Positions 19,387 to 28,185 of a stretch of DNA of 48,322 nucleotides are shown here, in pieces (within the stretch, counting starts at the first letter, position 1; every line of letters begins with the position of its first letter). The notes under the pieces are model-generated. The model was not told the DNA's origin. It did no database searches and was given only the letters and a program-made list of their open reading frames with translations. Position numbers and translations under genes: made by a program. Origin of the DNA: Solirubrobacteraceae bacterium (GTDB lineage Bacteria > Actinomycetota > Thermoleophilia > Solirubrobacterales > Solirubrobacteraceae); NCBI GenBank assembly GCA_017882445.1, contig JADGPK010000018.1:1-48322 (forward strand), read 5' to 3'.

Positions 19387-20619
19387 TCAGCCGCCGGCGC
19401 CGAACAGCGTCTGGAGCTTCAGCCAGAGCAGTTCCGCCACATCGCGCAGCGCCGGCGTCAGCCCCACGACGGCGATCATCGCGATCAGGCCCGCGGCGAT
19501 CACGACGAGCAGCGGCGTGAGGCCCGGTCGGGGTTGATAGAGACGGCTCACGCCCTTCGCGTCGACGAGGATCTCGCCTATCCGCAGACGCGTGAGGAAC
19601 GTCGAGGACATCCCTTTGCGGTTGCGGTCCAGGAACTCGACGAGGTTGAACTGCGAGCCCACCGACACGATCAGGCGGGCGCCCTTCTCGGCTGCGATCA
19701 GCATCGCCACGTCCTGGCTGGTGCCTGGAGCCGGGACCAGCTTGAACGCCAACCCCATCTCTTCCAGCCGGTGGCGGCCGGGTGCGCGCCCATCGGGATA
19801 GGAGTGCACGACGAGCTCCGCTCCGCAGCGCAGCGCCGCCGCGCCGGCGGAGTCCATGTCCCCGACGATCATGTTCGGCGTCAGGCCCTCATCGAGCAGA
19901 GCGTCTGCACCGCCATCGACGGCGACGATCAGCGGGCGCATGTCGCGGATGAATGGCCGCAGCGCGCGTAGGTCGCGCTGGTGGCCCACGCCGCGAACGA
20001 CCACGAGCGTCGAGCGATCGCGAAAGTCGGTGGTGAAGCGCGGCAGCTGGATCCTGCCGGCCAGCAGTTCGCGCTCCTCGCGCATGTGCTCGATGGTGTT
20101 GTGCGCGAAACGCTCGAGCGCCTCCCCTATCTCGTGTCGCCTCGCCTCGGTCTCAGCGCACACGCGCTCGAGGTCGAGCACTTCGCCCCGCGCGAGCGCG
20201 ACGCCCTTGCAGCGCACCTCGGCGCTCGCCCTTCCCGCCACCTTCGGAGAGACCTCCACGGCAACCGGATCTCCGTCGGAGAGCACGTCGAACAGCGACG
20301 CGTCCGGCAGGTCGACCAGCACGATCCCCGCTTCGACGAGCAGTTGGGGGCCGAGGTTGGGATAGGTCCCGCCCGAGGACGGGCTGCAGTTGAGAACCGC
20401 CTCGACGCCCGCAGCGATCAGCTCCTCTGCGGAGACACGGTCGATGTCGAGATGATCTATCAGCGCGATGTCGCCGCGGATGAGGTGCTTGACGAGGAGC
20501 TTCGTGCGTCTGCCCGGGCGCACAGGGCCCTCGATACGCGCCGGCGGGATCTCGTGTCCGGGAACGCTCACGTTCGCCGGCTGCAGGGACCCCGCGGAGC
20601 TTGATCGCGTAGCGGCCAT
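19387..20619 (-). CDS. steA: SteA-like cytokinetic protein (thiamin-pyrophosphokinase-like fold)
   Basis: A 410-residue protein like mycobacterial Rv1697 and corynebacterial SteA, which is linked to septal cell separation with SteB. It starts with a disordered segment (to ~30), then a domain with RTKLLVKHLIRGDIALIDHLDID, a middle region, and a C-terminal domain resembling thiamin pyrophosphokinase (PLIVAVDGGADALLDEGLTPNMIVGDMDS, then GTSQDVAMLIA). A transmembrane helix near the end (LLVVIAAGLIAMIAVVGL) would tether it to the membrane. The Asp-containing GDMDS motif is kept, but enzymatic activity in this family is not established. It is located between recN (50 bp upstream) and the SteB-like gene (27 bp downstream). 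Confidence 0.87.
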   Translation of the reverse strand: MAATRSSSAGSLQPANVSVPGHEIPPARIEGPVRPGRRTKLLVKHLIRGDIALIDHLDIDRVSAEELIAAGVEAVLNCSPSSGGTYPNLGPQLLVEAGIVLVDLPDASLFDVLSDGDPVAVEVSPKVAGRASAEVRCKGVALARGEVLDLERVCAETEARRHEIGEALERFAHNTIEHMREERELLAGRIQLPRFTTDFRDRSTLVVVRGVGHQRDLRALRPFIRDMRPLIVAVDGGADALLDEGLTPNMIVGDMDSAGAAALRCGAELVVHSYPDGRAPGRHRLEEMGLAFKLVPAPGTSQDVAMLIAAEKGARLIVSVGSQFNLVEFLDRNRKGMSSTFLTRLRIGEILVDAKGVSRLYQPRPGLTPLLVVIAAGLIAMIAVVGLTPALRDVAELLWLKLQTLFGAGG

Positions 20620-20668
20620 CGCTGCGAGAGTAACGCTCGCAGGCGCTCAGCGCACTGCTTGGGAGCGC

Positions 20669-22384
20669 TCAGGCGGCGCGGCGCAGGTCGCGAGCGTGGC
20701 GACGTGCAACCGTGTCGTCGTCCTCGGCGCCGAGCATGCGGACGAGCTCGCTGAGCACCTCGCCCTCGCCGAGCTCCACGACGGTCGCGAGCGTGGGGTC
20801 GGCCGTGGTGTCCTTGACGATCGAGAAATGCCGCGCGCCGAGCGAGGCGATCTGCGCCAGATGCGTGATGCAGAGCACCTGCCGACGTCCGGCCAGCGCG
20901 CGCAGACGAGCGCCGACGGCACGCGCGGTATGGCCCCCGATGCCGGCGTCGACCTCGTCGAAGACGAGCGTCGCATCCGTGACCGCCGCGTTGGCGACGC
21001 TCATGATCGCGAGCATCACGCGCGACAGCTCACCGCCGGAGGCGATCTCTCGCAGGGGCCCGGCGGGCACGCCGGGGTTGGGCGCGATCAGGAACTCAAC
21101 TGCGTCCCCGCCCGCCGCGCCCGCCTCGCGCTCGCTGAGCGCCACCTCGAACGTCGCGTCGCTCATCGCCAGCGTCGCGAGCTGCTCGCCCACCGCGAGA
21201 GCAAAGCCCGAGGCGGCCGCCTGGCGCTCGCGGCGCAGCGCGAGGACGTGACCCTCGAGCTCCGCGCGCGCGTCTTGCAGCTGCTCGCTCGTCTGAGCGA
21301 GCGCCACGTCGGCTCCGGCCAGCTCGTCGTGACGCGCCCGCGCTCTCACCGCGTGTTCGATCACGGATTGGATGCTGCCGCCGTGCTTGCGCACGAGACG
21401 CTCGATCGCCGCGAGCCGCTCTTCAATCGCATCGAGCGACACCTCCCCTCCCGCGAGCGGCCCAAGCGCGCCATCCATCTCCGGGGTGGCTGCCCCCTCG
21501 CAGTAGCCGCGCAGATCGGCGGCGAGATCCTCAGACTCGATGCTCAGGGCCCGCGCCCGCTCGGCTAGCGCGTCGAGGGCCTGATCGACGCCGGCGAGAG
21601 CGTCCAGGCTCGCGCAGGCGCCCGCCGCCAACTGGGCCGCTCCGGGCTGGCCGCCCTGCCCCACCCCCCCTGTGTCGGGCGCGAGCGCCTCCGCGGCGGC
21701 GCCCGCTGCGCTGCGCAGCGCGTCGAGCCTACGCAGCCGCTCGCGGGCGTTGCGCAGCTGCTCGTGCTCGCGCTCGTCGGGAGACACCGAGGCGATCTCG
21801 CCGAGCTCATACTCGAGCAGGTCGATCTCGCGCTCTCGTTGTGAGGAGAGCTCGCGCAGGCCCTTCAGCCGCGCCTGTAGGGTCCGCGTCTCTGCGAACG
21901 CCTCGGCGCACGCGCGCAGGCGCACGGCCTGGGCATCTCCACACAGGCCGTCGAGGATCTGGAGCTGAGCGCCTGAGAGCGTCAACTTGCGGTGCTCGTG
22001 CTGGCCGTAGAAGGCCAGGAGCGCTCCACCGATGTCGCGCAGATCGCCGACTGCAGCCGAGCGGCCGTTCACATAGGCGCGCGTGCGCCCGTCGGCGCCC
22101 ACGCGGCGAGCGAGCACTATCTCCTCCCCATCCCCGCACGCGGTCTCTCCAAGCTGCTCACGGAGATGCTCGGGGAGGTCGAACACGCCCTCGACGTACG
22201 CCTCGCTGGCTCCAGGCCGCACGATGCCCGCCCGCGCACGTCCACCGAGGAGCAGGTCGAGTGCGTGGGCGAGCACCGTCTTGCCCGCCCCGGTCTCGCC
22301 CGTGAGCACGTTGAGCCCGGGGGCCAGCCGCAGCTCGGCCTGCTCGATCAGGAGGAGGTTCTCGACACGTAGCTCGTGCAGCAC
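20669..22384 (-). CDS. recN: DNA repair protein RecN
   Basis: An SMC-like ATPase that acts early in double-strand-break repair. Across 571 residues, Walker A GETGAGKT is at 29-36; YGQHEHRKL follows the first ATPase half; a long coiled coil fills the middle; the ABC signature SGGELSRVMLA and Walker B LVFDEVDAGIGG complete the second half. Length matches the family (about 550-590). It heads the minus-strand run to mutM. In many actinobacteria and firmicutes nadK and/or tlyA lie immediately upstream; here 8 kb of unrelated genes intervene. Confidence 0.97.
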   Translation of the reverse strand: MLHELRVENLLLIEQAELRLAPGLNVLTGETGAGKTVLAHALDLLLGGRARAGIVRPGASEAYVEGVFDLPEHLREQLGETACGDGEEIVLARRVGADGRTRAYVNGRSAAVGDLRDIGGALLAFYGQHEHRKLTLSGAQLQILDGLCGDAQAVRLRACAEAFAETRTLQARLKGLRELSSQREREIDLLEYELGEIASVSPDEREHEQLRNARERLRRLDALRSAAGAAAEALAPDTGGVGQGGQPGAAQLAAGACASLDALAGVDQALDALAERARALSIESEDLAADLRGYCEGAATPEMDGALGPLAGGEVSLDAIEERLAAIERLVRKHGGSIQSVIEHAVRARARHDELAGADVALAQTSEQLQDARAELEGHVLALRRERQAAASGFALAVGEQLATLAMSDATFEVALSEREAGAAGGDAVEFLIAPNPGVPAGPLREIASGGELSRVMLAIMSVANAAVTDATLVFDEVDAGIGGHTARAVGARLRALAGRRQVLCITHLAQIASLGARHFSIVKDTTADPTLATVVELGEGEVLSELVRMLGAEDDDTVARRHARDLRRAA

Positions 22385-22563
22385 ATGGGCAGGTGTACCA
22401 GCGCACGCCGACGGATCGCGCGGACCGCGGTCGGCGCGGGGCGCTTCGGGACAACTTGGCGGGATGAATCAAAATTCTCGCCATTCCGCCGCCAGGAGGG
22501 CATAATCTGGGGACGGGGAAGGAACGGACACCTAAGGGCCCCTAAACTCGTCGGCTACACGGC

Positions 22564-23172
22564 ATGGCTGCCAGCATCCCATATCCGCGCTCTCACCCGC
22601 TCCCGCAGGGAGCTTTTGAATGTCTGTCCGCGTCTGCGCTCGACAAGCGCCTGGATGAGGAGATCAGTCGTGCCGAACGCTGCGGCACGCAGCTGAGCTG
22701 CCTGCTGGTGGTGATCGACAACCTCGACGAGATGGCGCGCGAGCACGGCGGCGAACTGCGCGAGCAGACGCTCGACTACGTCGCCGGAGCGCTGCGACCG
22801 GAGCTGCGCCGCTTCGACCGGATCGGCAGGCCGCACGGCCGGGACCTCTTGATCGTGCTCCCCGGCGCGGATGGTCCCCGCGGAGAGATGGTGGCCAGGC
22901 GGGTGCTCGACAGGCTGCGCACGATCAAGATCGAAGCGAGCGGGGCGCGCCGGGCGCTGCTCGTCTCGGTGGGACTGGCGGCCTGGGCGGACGGCAGCAA
23001 CCGAGAGGATCTGGTGGGTCGCGCGCGCGCCGCGTCGCGAAGGAGCAACGGCGGCGACGTCCCCGCGGCGTCCAGCGCACTCACCACACACGCCCTAGAG
23101 TCCGACGAGCCCCTGCCTTCGTGTGCCTCAGACGGCTTGAGCCCAGCGCTCGGTCGCCCCGCGCAGTCATAA
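22564..23172 (+). CDS. GGDEF-domain protein with a degenerate active site
   Basis: A 202-residue protein whose core resembles a diguanylate cyclase (residues ~15-150): AFECLSASALDKRLDEEISR, CLLVVIDNLDEM, FDRIGRPHGRDLLIVLP and RALLVSVGLAAW are at the positions of the GGDEF fold. The signature loop reads PHGRD in place of GG(D/E)EF, so cyclase activity is unlikely; it may be a c-di-GMP or GTP binding receptor or a scaffold. The ending is Ser/Pro-rich and probably disordered. It is divergent from recN and followed 9 bp later by a histidine kinase gene, so it may modulate that kinase. No ribosome site is obvious before ATG 22564. Confidence 0.68.
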   Translation: MAASIPYPRSHPLPQGAFECLSASALDKRLDEEISRAERCGTQLSCLLVVIDNLDEMAREHGGELREQTLDYVAGALRPELRRFDRIGRPHGRDLLIVLPGADGPRGEMVARRVLDRLRTIKIEASGARRALLVSVGLAAWADGSNREDLVGRARAASRRSNGGDVPAASSALTTHALESDEPLPSCASDGLSPALGRPAQS

Positions 23173-23181
23173 TCACTCTCG

Positions 23182-24333
23182 GTGCTCGCGGGATCAGAGC
23201 TGTGGCTGCTGCGCCTGATGGCCGATCGAGGGCTGGCCCTGCTCGACGCCAGCACCCTGCTGGTGGTGATCGAGGAGCGGGGCGAGCTGCGCGTAGCCGC
23301 CTCCAGCGGCGCGGGCACGGTGCGCCTGCGGATCACGCCGGTCCAGGGAAGCGCGCTGGGAGCTCTCTACCTCGCGGGCGAGCCGGTGGCGCTCGACCGT
23401 CCACGCGGCCAGGAGGCGGCGTGGCTGCACGAACTCGGCCTCGAGGCGCGCGCCGTGCTGATCGAGCCGCTGAACCTGGAGGGTCATGGCGGCGGCCTCG
23501 TCATCGCGCTGCGCACGGACGGCGGCTTCCGCGGGCCCGACCAGCAGGCGTTGGGCGCGTTCGCGGCGAGCGTGTCACAGCGGCTCGCTGCGGAGCGCTC
23601 GGTCGAGATCAAACGCCTGCGATATGGGATGGAGGCACGCGAGCACGAGCGCACGCGATGGGCGCGAGAGATCCACGACGAGAGCATTCAGGGCATCGGA
23701 GCGCTGCGCCTGCAGCTCGCCAACGCCCGCGACCTCGACGACACGCACACGCTGAGCGCGGCGGTCGACGCGGTGCTCGAGGGCTTGGGCCACGAGATCG
23801 ACGGGCTGCGCCACCTGATCACCGAGTTGCGGCCCGCGGCTCTCGACGACCTCGGGCTGGCAGCCGCACTCGAGGCGCTGGCCAGACGCGCACAGGCGAT
23901 CGACGGCCTGCATGTCAAGACGGTGATCGACATGGGTCGCGAGCCGGGCACGGCGCACGACGCCGACGCCGACGCCCACGAGGCCGGCCGACGCCTGGAC
24001 CCCGAGCTGGAGAGCACCGTCTACCGGATCGTGCAGGAGGCGCTCACAAACGTGAGCCGCCACGCACAGGCGACGAGCGCAGAGGTGTGCGTGGCCGTTC
24101 ACGACGGGGTCCTGCAGGCGTCTGTGACCGATGACGGCAAGGGCCTGCCCGACGCCGGACGCCTCGGTCCCCGTGGCGACGGGCTGGAGGGCGGCTTCGG
24201 GATGTCAGGGATGCGCGAGCGAGCCGAGTTGATCGGCGGCGAGCTCGAGTTCTCTCCCGCCCCTGGCCGTGGAACGCTTGTTCGCCTGACGGTGCCGCTC
24301 GCCGGTCGCCCCACCCCCGTGAGCCAGGGCTAA
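23182..24333 (+). CDS. NarL-type sensor histidine kinase with N-terminal GAF-like domain
   Basis: A soluble 383-residue kinase. Residues ~15-135 form a GAF-like sensor domain (LLDASTLLVVIEERGELRVAAS). The dimerisation/phosphoacceptor helix carries H165 in WAREIHDESIQGIGALRL, the HisKA_3 pattern. The ATPase domain has EALTNVSRHAQA (N box), TDDGKGLP and GFGMSGMRERAELIGG (G boxes). There are no transmembrane helices, so the signal is cytoplasmic (redox, gas or small ligand; unknown). The start is GTG 23182, 9 bp after the GGDEF-gene stop. Its partner is probably the LuxR-type regulator encoded at 25920-26576, about 1.6 kb away on the other strand. Confidence 0.92.
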   Translation: MLAGSELWLLRLMADRGLALLDASTLLVVIEERGELRVAASSGAGTVRLRITPVQGSALGALYLAGEPVALDRPRGQEAAWLHELGLEARAVLIEPLNLEGHGGGLVIALRTDGGFRGPDQQALGAFAASVSQRLAAERSVEIKRLRYGMEAREHERTRWAREIHDESIQGIGALRLQLANARDLDDTHTLSAAVDAVLEGLGHEIDGLRHLITELRPAALDDLGLAAALEALARRAQAIDGLHVKTVIDMGREPGTAHDADADAHEAGRRLDPELESTVYRIVQEALTNVSRHAQATSAEVCVAVHDGVLQASVTDDGKGLPDAGRLGPRGDGLEGGFGMSGMRERAELIGGELEFSPAPGRGTLVRLTVPLAGRPTPVSQG

Positions 24334-24551
24334 TAGAGGGTTGATGTGGGTTGGGTCGTGTAGCAGGACCTGGGGTCGATGTGACAGAGAGGTGACCAGT
24401 CCGGTCAACGCGTGATTAGTGCTTCTTGAGGACGAAGCTCTTGGTTGTTGTCACGGGTCTCTTGGCCTTCGCGCATGCTTCGGTAGGCTCTCCCGCTCGC
24501 AGCTCGGGTTGCCCTCGCCGCGGTGCGAAAGACGAGCTGGAAGCCCACGAA

Positions 24552-25763
24552 ATGAACAGCAAGAACACACATCCGGACATCAGGCACGGTTGGCACGTGG
24601 TGATCGCGTACAGCGTCGTGTGCGCCGCCACCCAGGTGCTGTGGCTCACGTATGCCACGATCACCACTGCCTCTTCGCACTACTACGGCGTGTCAGTCGG
24701 AGTCGTCGGCTGGCTCGCAGAGATATTTCCTCTGCTCTACGTGGCGCTGGCGATCCCAGCCGGGGTTCTGCTCGACCGCTGGTTCCGTCCCTCGCTAGCG
24801 GTGGGCGGTTTGCTCGTCGCGGCCGGAGGCGTCCTCCGCCTGGGTGGTCAGAGCTTTGCGTGGGCGATCGCGGGCCAGAGCGTCGTCGCGGTCGCGCAGC
24901 CCGTCGTCCTGAGCGCCGTCAGCAAGCTCGCGGGCGAGTACCTCCCCCTCCGACACCGAGCGAGCGGGATCGCGGTCGGCTCCGCCGGCAGCTTCGCCGG
25001 CATGCTCGTCGCGCTGCTCCTCGGCCCGACGCTCGGCGGCCACGGACACATCCACAGGCTGTTGGAGGTTGAGGCCGCCATCGCAGTCATGCCCGCGCTC
25101 GCGCTTGCGATCACGCTCCGCCGAGCCGGACACGAGACCAACGAGCACGCCGCAATCGAGGGCAGCGCCGCGCGAGCTCTCTGGCGGATGCCGCCGATAC
25201 GCACGCTGTGCCGACTGGTGTTCATCGGGTTCGGGATCTTCGTCGCGCTCGCTACATGGCTGCAACAGCTGCTCCAGCCCTCACACGTCACCGAAACGCA
25301 GGCTGGCGTTCTTCTCGTCGCGATGATCATCGCGGGGCTCGTCGGATGCGCTGTCCTCCCACCCATAGTCGCGCGCCGCCACCGCGAGCCCGCCTTCATG
25401 CAGGCCACGGTGCTCGTCGCCTGCGTCGGCTGCATCGTCCTAGGCGCGGTCACATCACTCGGCGTGCGCGGCCTGGCACTCGCCGTGATGGGCGCAGTCC
25501 TACTACCCGCCCTCCCCGTGATCCTCACGAGCGCCGAGAGACTCGCCGGTGCCGCCGCCGGCACCGCGGGCGCCATCGTCTGGATGGCCGGGAACCTCGG
25601 CGGCCTCGTAGTAGCCCTCATCGTCCAGATCCTCGTTCACCACCCCCTCCCCGCCTTCCTGGCGATGGCTGGCATCTCCCTCGTCGGCCTGCCACTCGCC
25701 GCCCGCCTCACCTCACCCGACGCCGACAACGCAGCGCCAGCCGCTGCCCCTGCTGCCGGCTGA
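24552..25763 (+). CDS. MFS transporter, FLVCR-like pattern
   Basis: A 403-residue major facilitator protein with about 12 hydrophobic segments. The first two helices (VVIAYSVVCAATQVLWLTYA, then SHYYGVSVGVVGWLAEIFPLLYVALAIPAGVLLDRW) resemble the FLVCR-type transporters, where the YYGV-WL and PAG-LLDR motifs recur. FLVCR members export haem or choline in eukaryotes; bacterial substrates are mostly unknown. The start ATG 24552 has GGAAG (24539-24543) 8 nt upstream; an in-frame upstream extension to a TTG at 24426 lacks family character. The C-terminus is Ala/Pro-rich. It lies between the kinase and regulator genes and may be controlled by them. Confidence 0.85.
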   Translation: MNSKNTHPDIRHGWHVVIAYSVVCAATQVLWLTYATITTASSHYYGVSVGVVGWLAEIFPLLYVALAIPAGVLLDRWFRPSLAVGGLLVAAGGVLRLGGQSFAWAIAGQSVVAVAQPVVLSAVSKLAGEYLPLRHRASGIAVGSAGSFAGMLVALLLGPTLGGHGHIHRLLEVEAAIAVMPALALAITLRRAGHETNEHAAIEGSAARALWRMPPIRTLCRLVFIGFGIFVALATWLQQLLQPSHVTETQAGVLLVAMIIAGLVGCAVLPPIVARRHREPAFMQATVLVACVGCIVLGAVTSLGVRGLALAVMGAVLLPALPVILTSAERLAGAAAGTAGAIVWMAGNLGGLVVALIVQILVHHPLPAFLAMAGISLVGLPLAARLTSPDADNAAPAAAPAAG

Positions 25764-25919
25764 GCGACCGATAGCGGGGCTTCGCCTCCCACGTCGTCCA
25801 TCACCGCACGCTGCGACGCCGATCCGTTAGCTTCGTACCGACCGAAAGCTCTGGTGTATGGCCGCCGGCAGTGACCAGCCTCCCAAGTCGGCCGGACACT
25901 GCAACGCACACAACAAGCC

Positions 25920-26576
25920 TCAGTCGACCAGGCCGATCCGGCGCACGTACGCGGTGATCTCGGCGCGCGAGGAGAACCCGAGCTTCTCGATCGCGCGCGC
26001 GCGATAGGTCTTGACCGTGCGCTCGGCCACGTTCAGCTGCTCGGCGATCTCCGGGTTCGTGTACCCGTTGGCGATCAGCCTCACGACCTCGCGCTCACGC
26101 TCGCTCAGCGTGACGCTGTCGCCGGCGCCGTCGTCGCCGGTGGCCATCAGCGCGCCCAGTCGAGGATGCAGATAGTTGCCGCCGGCCACCGCCAGGCGGA
26201 AGGCCTGGAGCAGCTCCGCGGGCTCGGCCTCCTTCAACACGTAGCTACGGGCTCCCGCCCGCAGGGCCTGGCGGGCGTACTCGGGGTCCTCGCGCATCGT
26301 CAGGATCGCGACCGCGAGCGTGGGGTGGGCGATGAAGCAGGCCGGCAGCGCCGCCAGGCTCGAGCCCCCCGGCATCGTCAGGTCGAGCGTCAGGAGGTCG
26401 GGCTTGTGCTCGCGCACCCCACGGAGCAGGGATGGGATGTCCGCTGCCTCCGCGACGACCTGGAACTCGCCCGCCTCCCGCTCGAGCACCGCGCGGATGC
26501 CGTCGCGGACCACCGTGTGGTCATCGGCGATGATCACCGTGGTCGGTCGGGTCGCCCCTGGTGTCTCTGCATCCAT
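25920..26576 (-). CDS. NarL/LuxR-type response regulator
   Basis: A 218-residue two-component regulator. The receiver domain has the acidic pair DDH (residues 18-20), phosphoacceptor D65 in LLTLDLTMPG, the Thr in AILTMRED and the Lys in SYVLKEAEP. The LuxR HTH domain (~150-215) contains LSEREREVVRLIANGYTNPEIAEQLNVAERTVKTY. The start at ATG 26576 gives the normal length; the open frame upstream is Cys/Arg-rich and not family-like. It is transcribed convergently to the MFS gene and divergently from the second MFS gene; the GAF kinase at 23182 is the nearest candidate partner. Confidence 0.93.
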   Translation of the reverse strand: MDAETPGATRPTTVIIADDHTVVRDGIRAVLEREAGEFQVVAEAADIPSLLRGVREHKPDLLTLDLTMPGGSSLAALPACFIAHPTLAVAILTMREDPEYARQALRAGARSYVLKEAEPAELLQAFRLAVAGGNYLHPRLGALMATGDDGAGDSVTLSEREREVVRLIANGYTNPEIAEQLNVAERTVKTYRARAIEKLGFSSRAEITAYVRRIGLVD

Positions 26577-26757
26577 CGGAACCGACACCGTAGCGGCTCG
26601 GCAGGACCGATAGGACGCATGAAGAGGACGACAAGATCGGCACGCTTGGCCGGGTGTACGCCGAGATCCCGGTAGCCGATGGTGTTCTTGTGGAGCCATA
26701 CCCGCCATCGAGCTTGCGTCGTTCGATCCCGTCGCGGTCAGCGGTTAGCGTGACGGC

Positions 26758-28080
26758 GTGCGATTAGTGCTCCAGTCCTCCCGGCTGCGCCGGATCATCG
26801 CCGGGTACACGATCAACCGCCTGGGCACCTGGTTCGGATACGTCGCGCTGTCGCTCGCCGTGTTCGAGCACACGCACAGCGCGCTCGCGGTCGCGGCTCT
26901 GCTCGTCGCGGGACAGGCGCTGCCTGCATTCCTCGTCCCAGCGGTCGTCGCACGGGTCGAGGCCTCCTCCAGGGACGCCAAGCTGAGCGCCCTCTACCTC
27001 TTCGAGGCGCTCGCGACCGTAGCGCTGGCCGTTCTGTTGTGGCACTTCTGGCTGCCGGCGATCCTCGTGCTCGTGGCGATCGACGGGACCGCCGCGCTGG
27101 CAGCGAGCGCCCTGTTGCGTGCGGAGGCGGCGCGTGTCGCGCGCGCTGATGCCGAAGCGCGAACCGTGAGCTCCGTCGGTCCGGGAGAACGCCTCGACGA
27201 CGCCCAGACGGCCGAGCGAACGGCGAACGCGGCCCTCAACATCGCCTTCTCCGGAACGTTCGTGATGGGGCCCGCGCTCGCCGGCGTGGTGGTGGCCGCC
27301 GCCGGCGGGCCTGTCGCGCTGCTCATCGACGCCGCCTCCTTCCTGATCTGCGGCGCGATGCTGATCGACCTGCAGCCCCACGTCACGAACGCTGGGGGCG
27401 GCTCGGTGCAGGCACGCCTGCGCGCGGCGTGGGAGCACATCAACGAGGTGGCCGCGCTGCGGATGCTGCTGTTCACCGAGGGCATCGCTCTCATCTTCTT
27501 CGCGGCCGACGGGTCGATTGAGGTCCCCTACGCAAAGGTGACCCTGCACGCCGGCGACCGTGGCTACGGCCTGCTGCTGACCGTGTGGGGAGTGGGCGTG
27601 GGCGTGGGGAGCCTTGCGTTCGCGCGCGCGGTCCGGCGCTCGCTCAGCGTGATGCTCAGCGGGGGAACGCTCGCCGTGGGCCTCGCCTACATCGGGTTCG
27701 CGGCTGCGCCGTCTTTGCTACTCGCATGCGTTGCGGGCTTCGTCGGCGGGGCCGGCAACGGCGTGCAGTGGGCGTCACTCCTCAGCGCGGTGCAGCAGCT
27801 CACCCCACCGAGCCTCCATGGCCGGATGATGGGGGCGGTGGAAGCGATCAATGCGCTGTGCCCCGGGATCGGGCTGTTGCTCGGCGGACTGCTGGTCGCG
27901 ATCGGGTCTCCGCGCAGCGCGTTCCTGATCGTTGGCGTGGGCGCTGCGGCGATGACCGTCGCCTTCGTCCGCCTCGCGGGCGGGGCAGGGCTCGAGCCCA
28001 TCGGGGACGCCGCTGAGCATGCTTCCGCGGGCGAGAGCCCACGCCGCCTCGTGCGCGAGCCCACCCGCGCCGAGCGCTAG
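26758..28080 (+). CDS. MFS transporter, EntS/MFS_3-like
   Basis: A 440-residue membrane protein with about 12 hydrophobic segments and a cytoplasmic loop in the middle of the first half. The pattern RIIAGYTINRLGTWFGYVALSLAVFEHTHSALAVAALLVAGQALP is typical of the drug/siderophore exporter branch. The mid-protein segment NAALNIAFSGTFVMGPALAGVVV and PPSLHGRMMGAVEAINALCPGIGLLLGG also fit that branch. The start is GTG 26758. The ending after ~residue 410 is hydrophilic. It is divergent from the response regulator gene, whose product may control it. The substrate is not predictable. Confidence 0.86.
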   Translation: MRLVLQSSRLRRIIAGYTINRLGTWFGYVALSLAVFEHTHSALAVAALLVAGQALPAFLVPAVVARVEASSRDAKLSALYLFEALATVALAVLLWHFWLPAILVLVAIDGTAALAASALLRAEAARVARADAEARTVSSVGPGERLDDAQTAERTANAALNIAFSGTFVMGPALAGVVVAAAGGPVALLIDAASFLICGAMLIDLQPHVTNAGGGSVQARLRAAWEHINEVAALRMLLFTEGIALIFFAADGSIEVPYAKVTLHAGDRGYGLLLTVWGVGVGVGSLAFARAVRRSLSVMLSGGTLAVGLAYIGFAAAPSLLLACVAGFVGGAGNGVQWASLLSAVQQLTPPSLHGRMMGAVEAINALCPGIGLLLGGLLVAIGSPRSAFLIVGVGAAAMTVAFVRLAGGAGLEPIGDAAEHASAGESPRRLVREPTRAER

Positions 28081-28139
28081 CGCGTCGAAGCGCGCGGCGC
28101 CGGGCCCGCCGGCCTTCCGGGCCGCCGCGGAGCGACACC

Positions 28140-28172
28140 TTAAGTACGACGCGGAATCGGTCGTTAAGTACG
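28140..28172 (+). promoter_or_regulatory. Two TTAAGTACG direct repeats upstream of the HD-GYP gene
   Basis: The 9-mer TTAAGTACG occurs at 28140-28148 and 28164-28172, with starts 24 bp apart (just over two helical turns), ending 13 bp before the HD-GYP start codon. The AT-rich repeat stands out in GC-rich surroundings. It could be a tandem activator site or part of an alternative sigma-factor promoter. No regulator can be named. Confidence 0.45.
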
Positions 28173-28185
28173 CAGACCGCACGAA

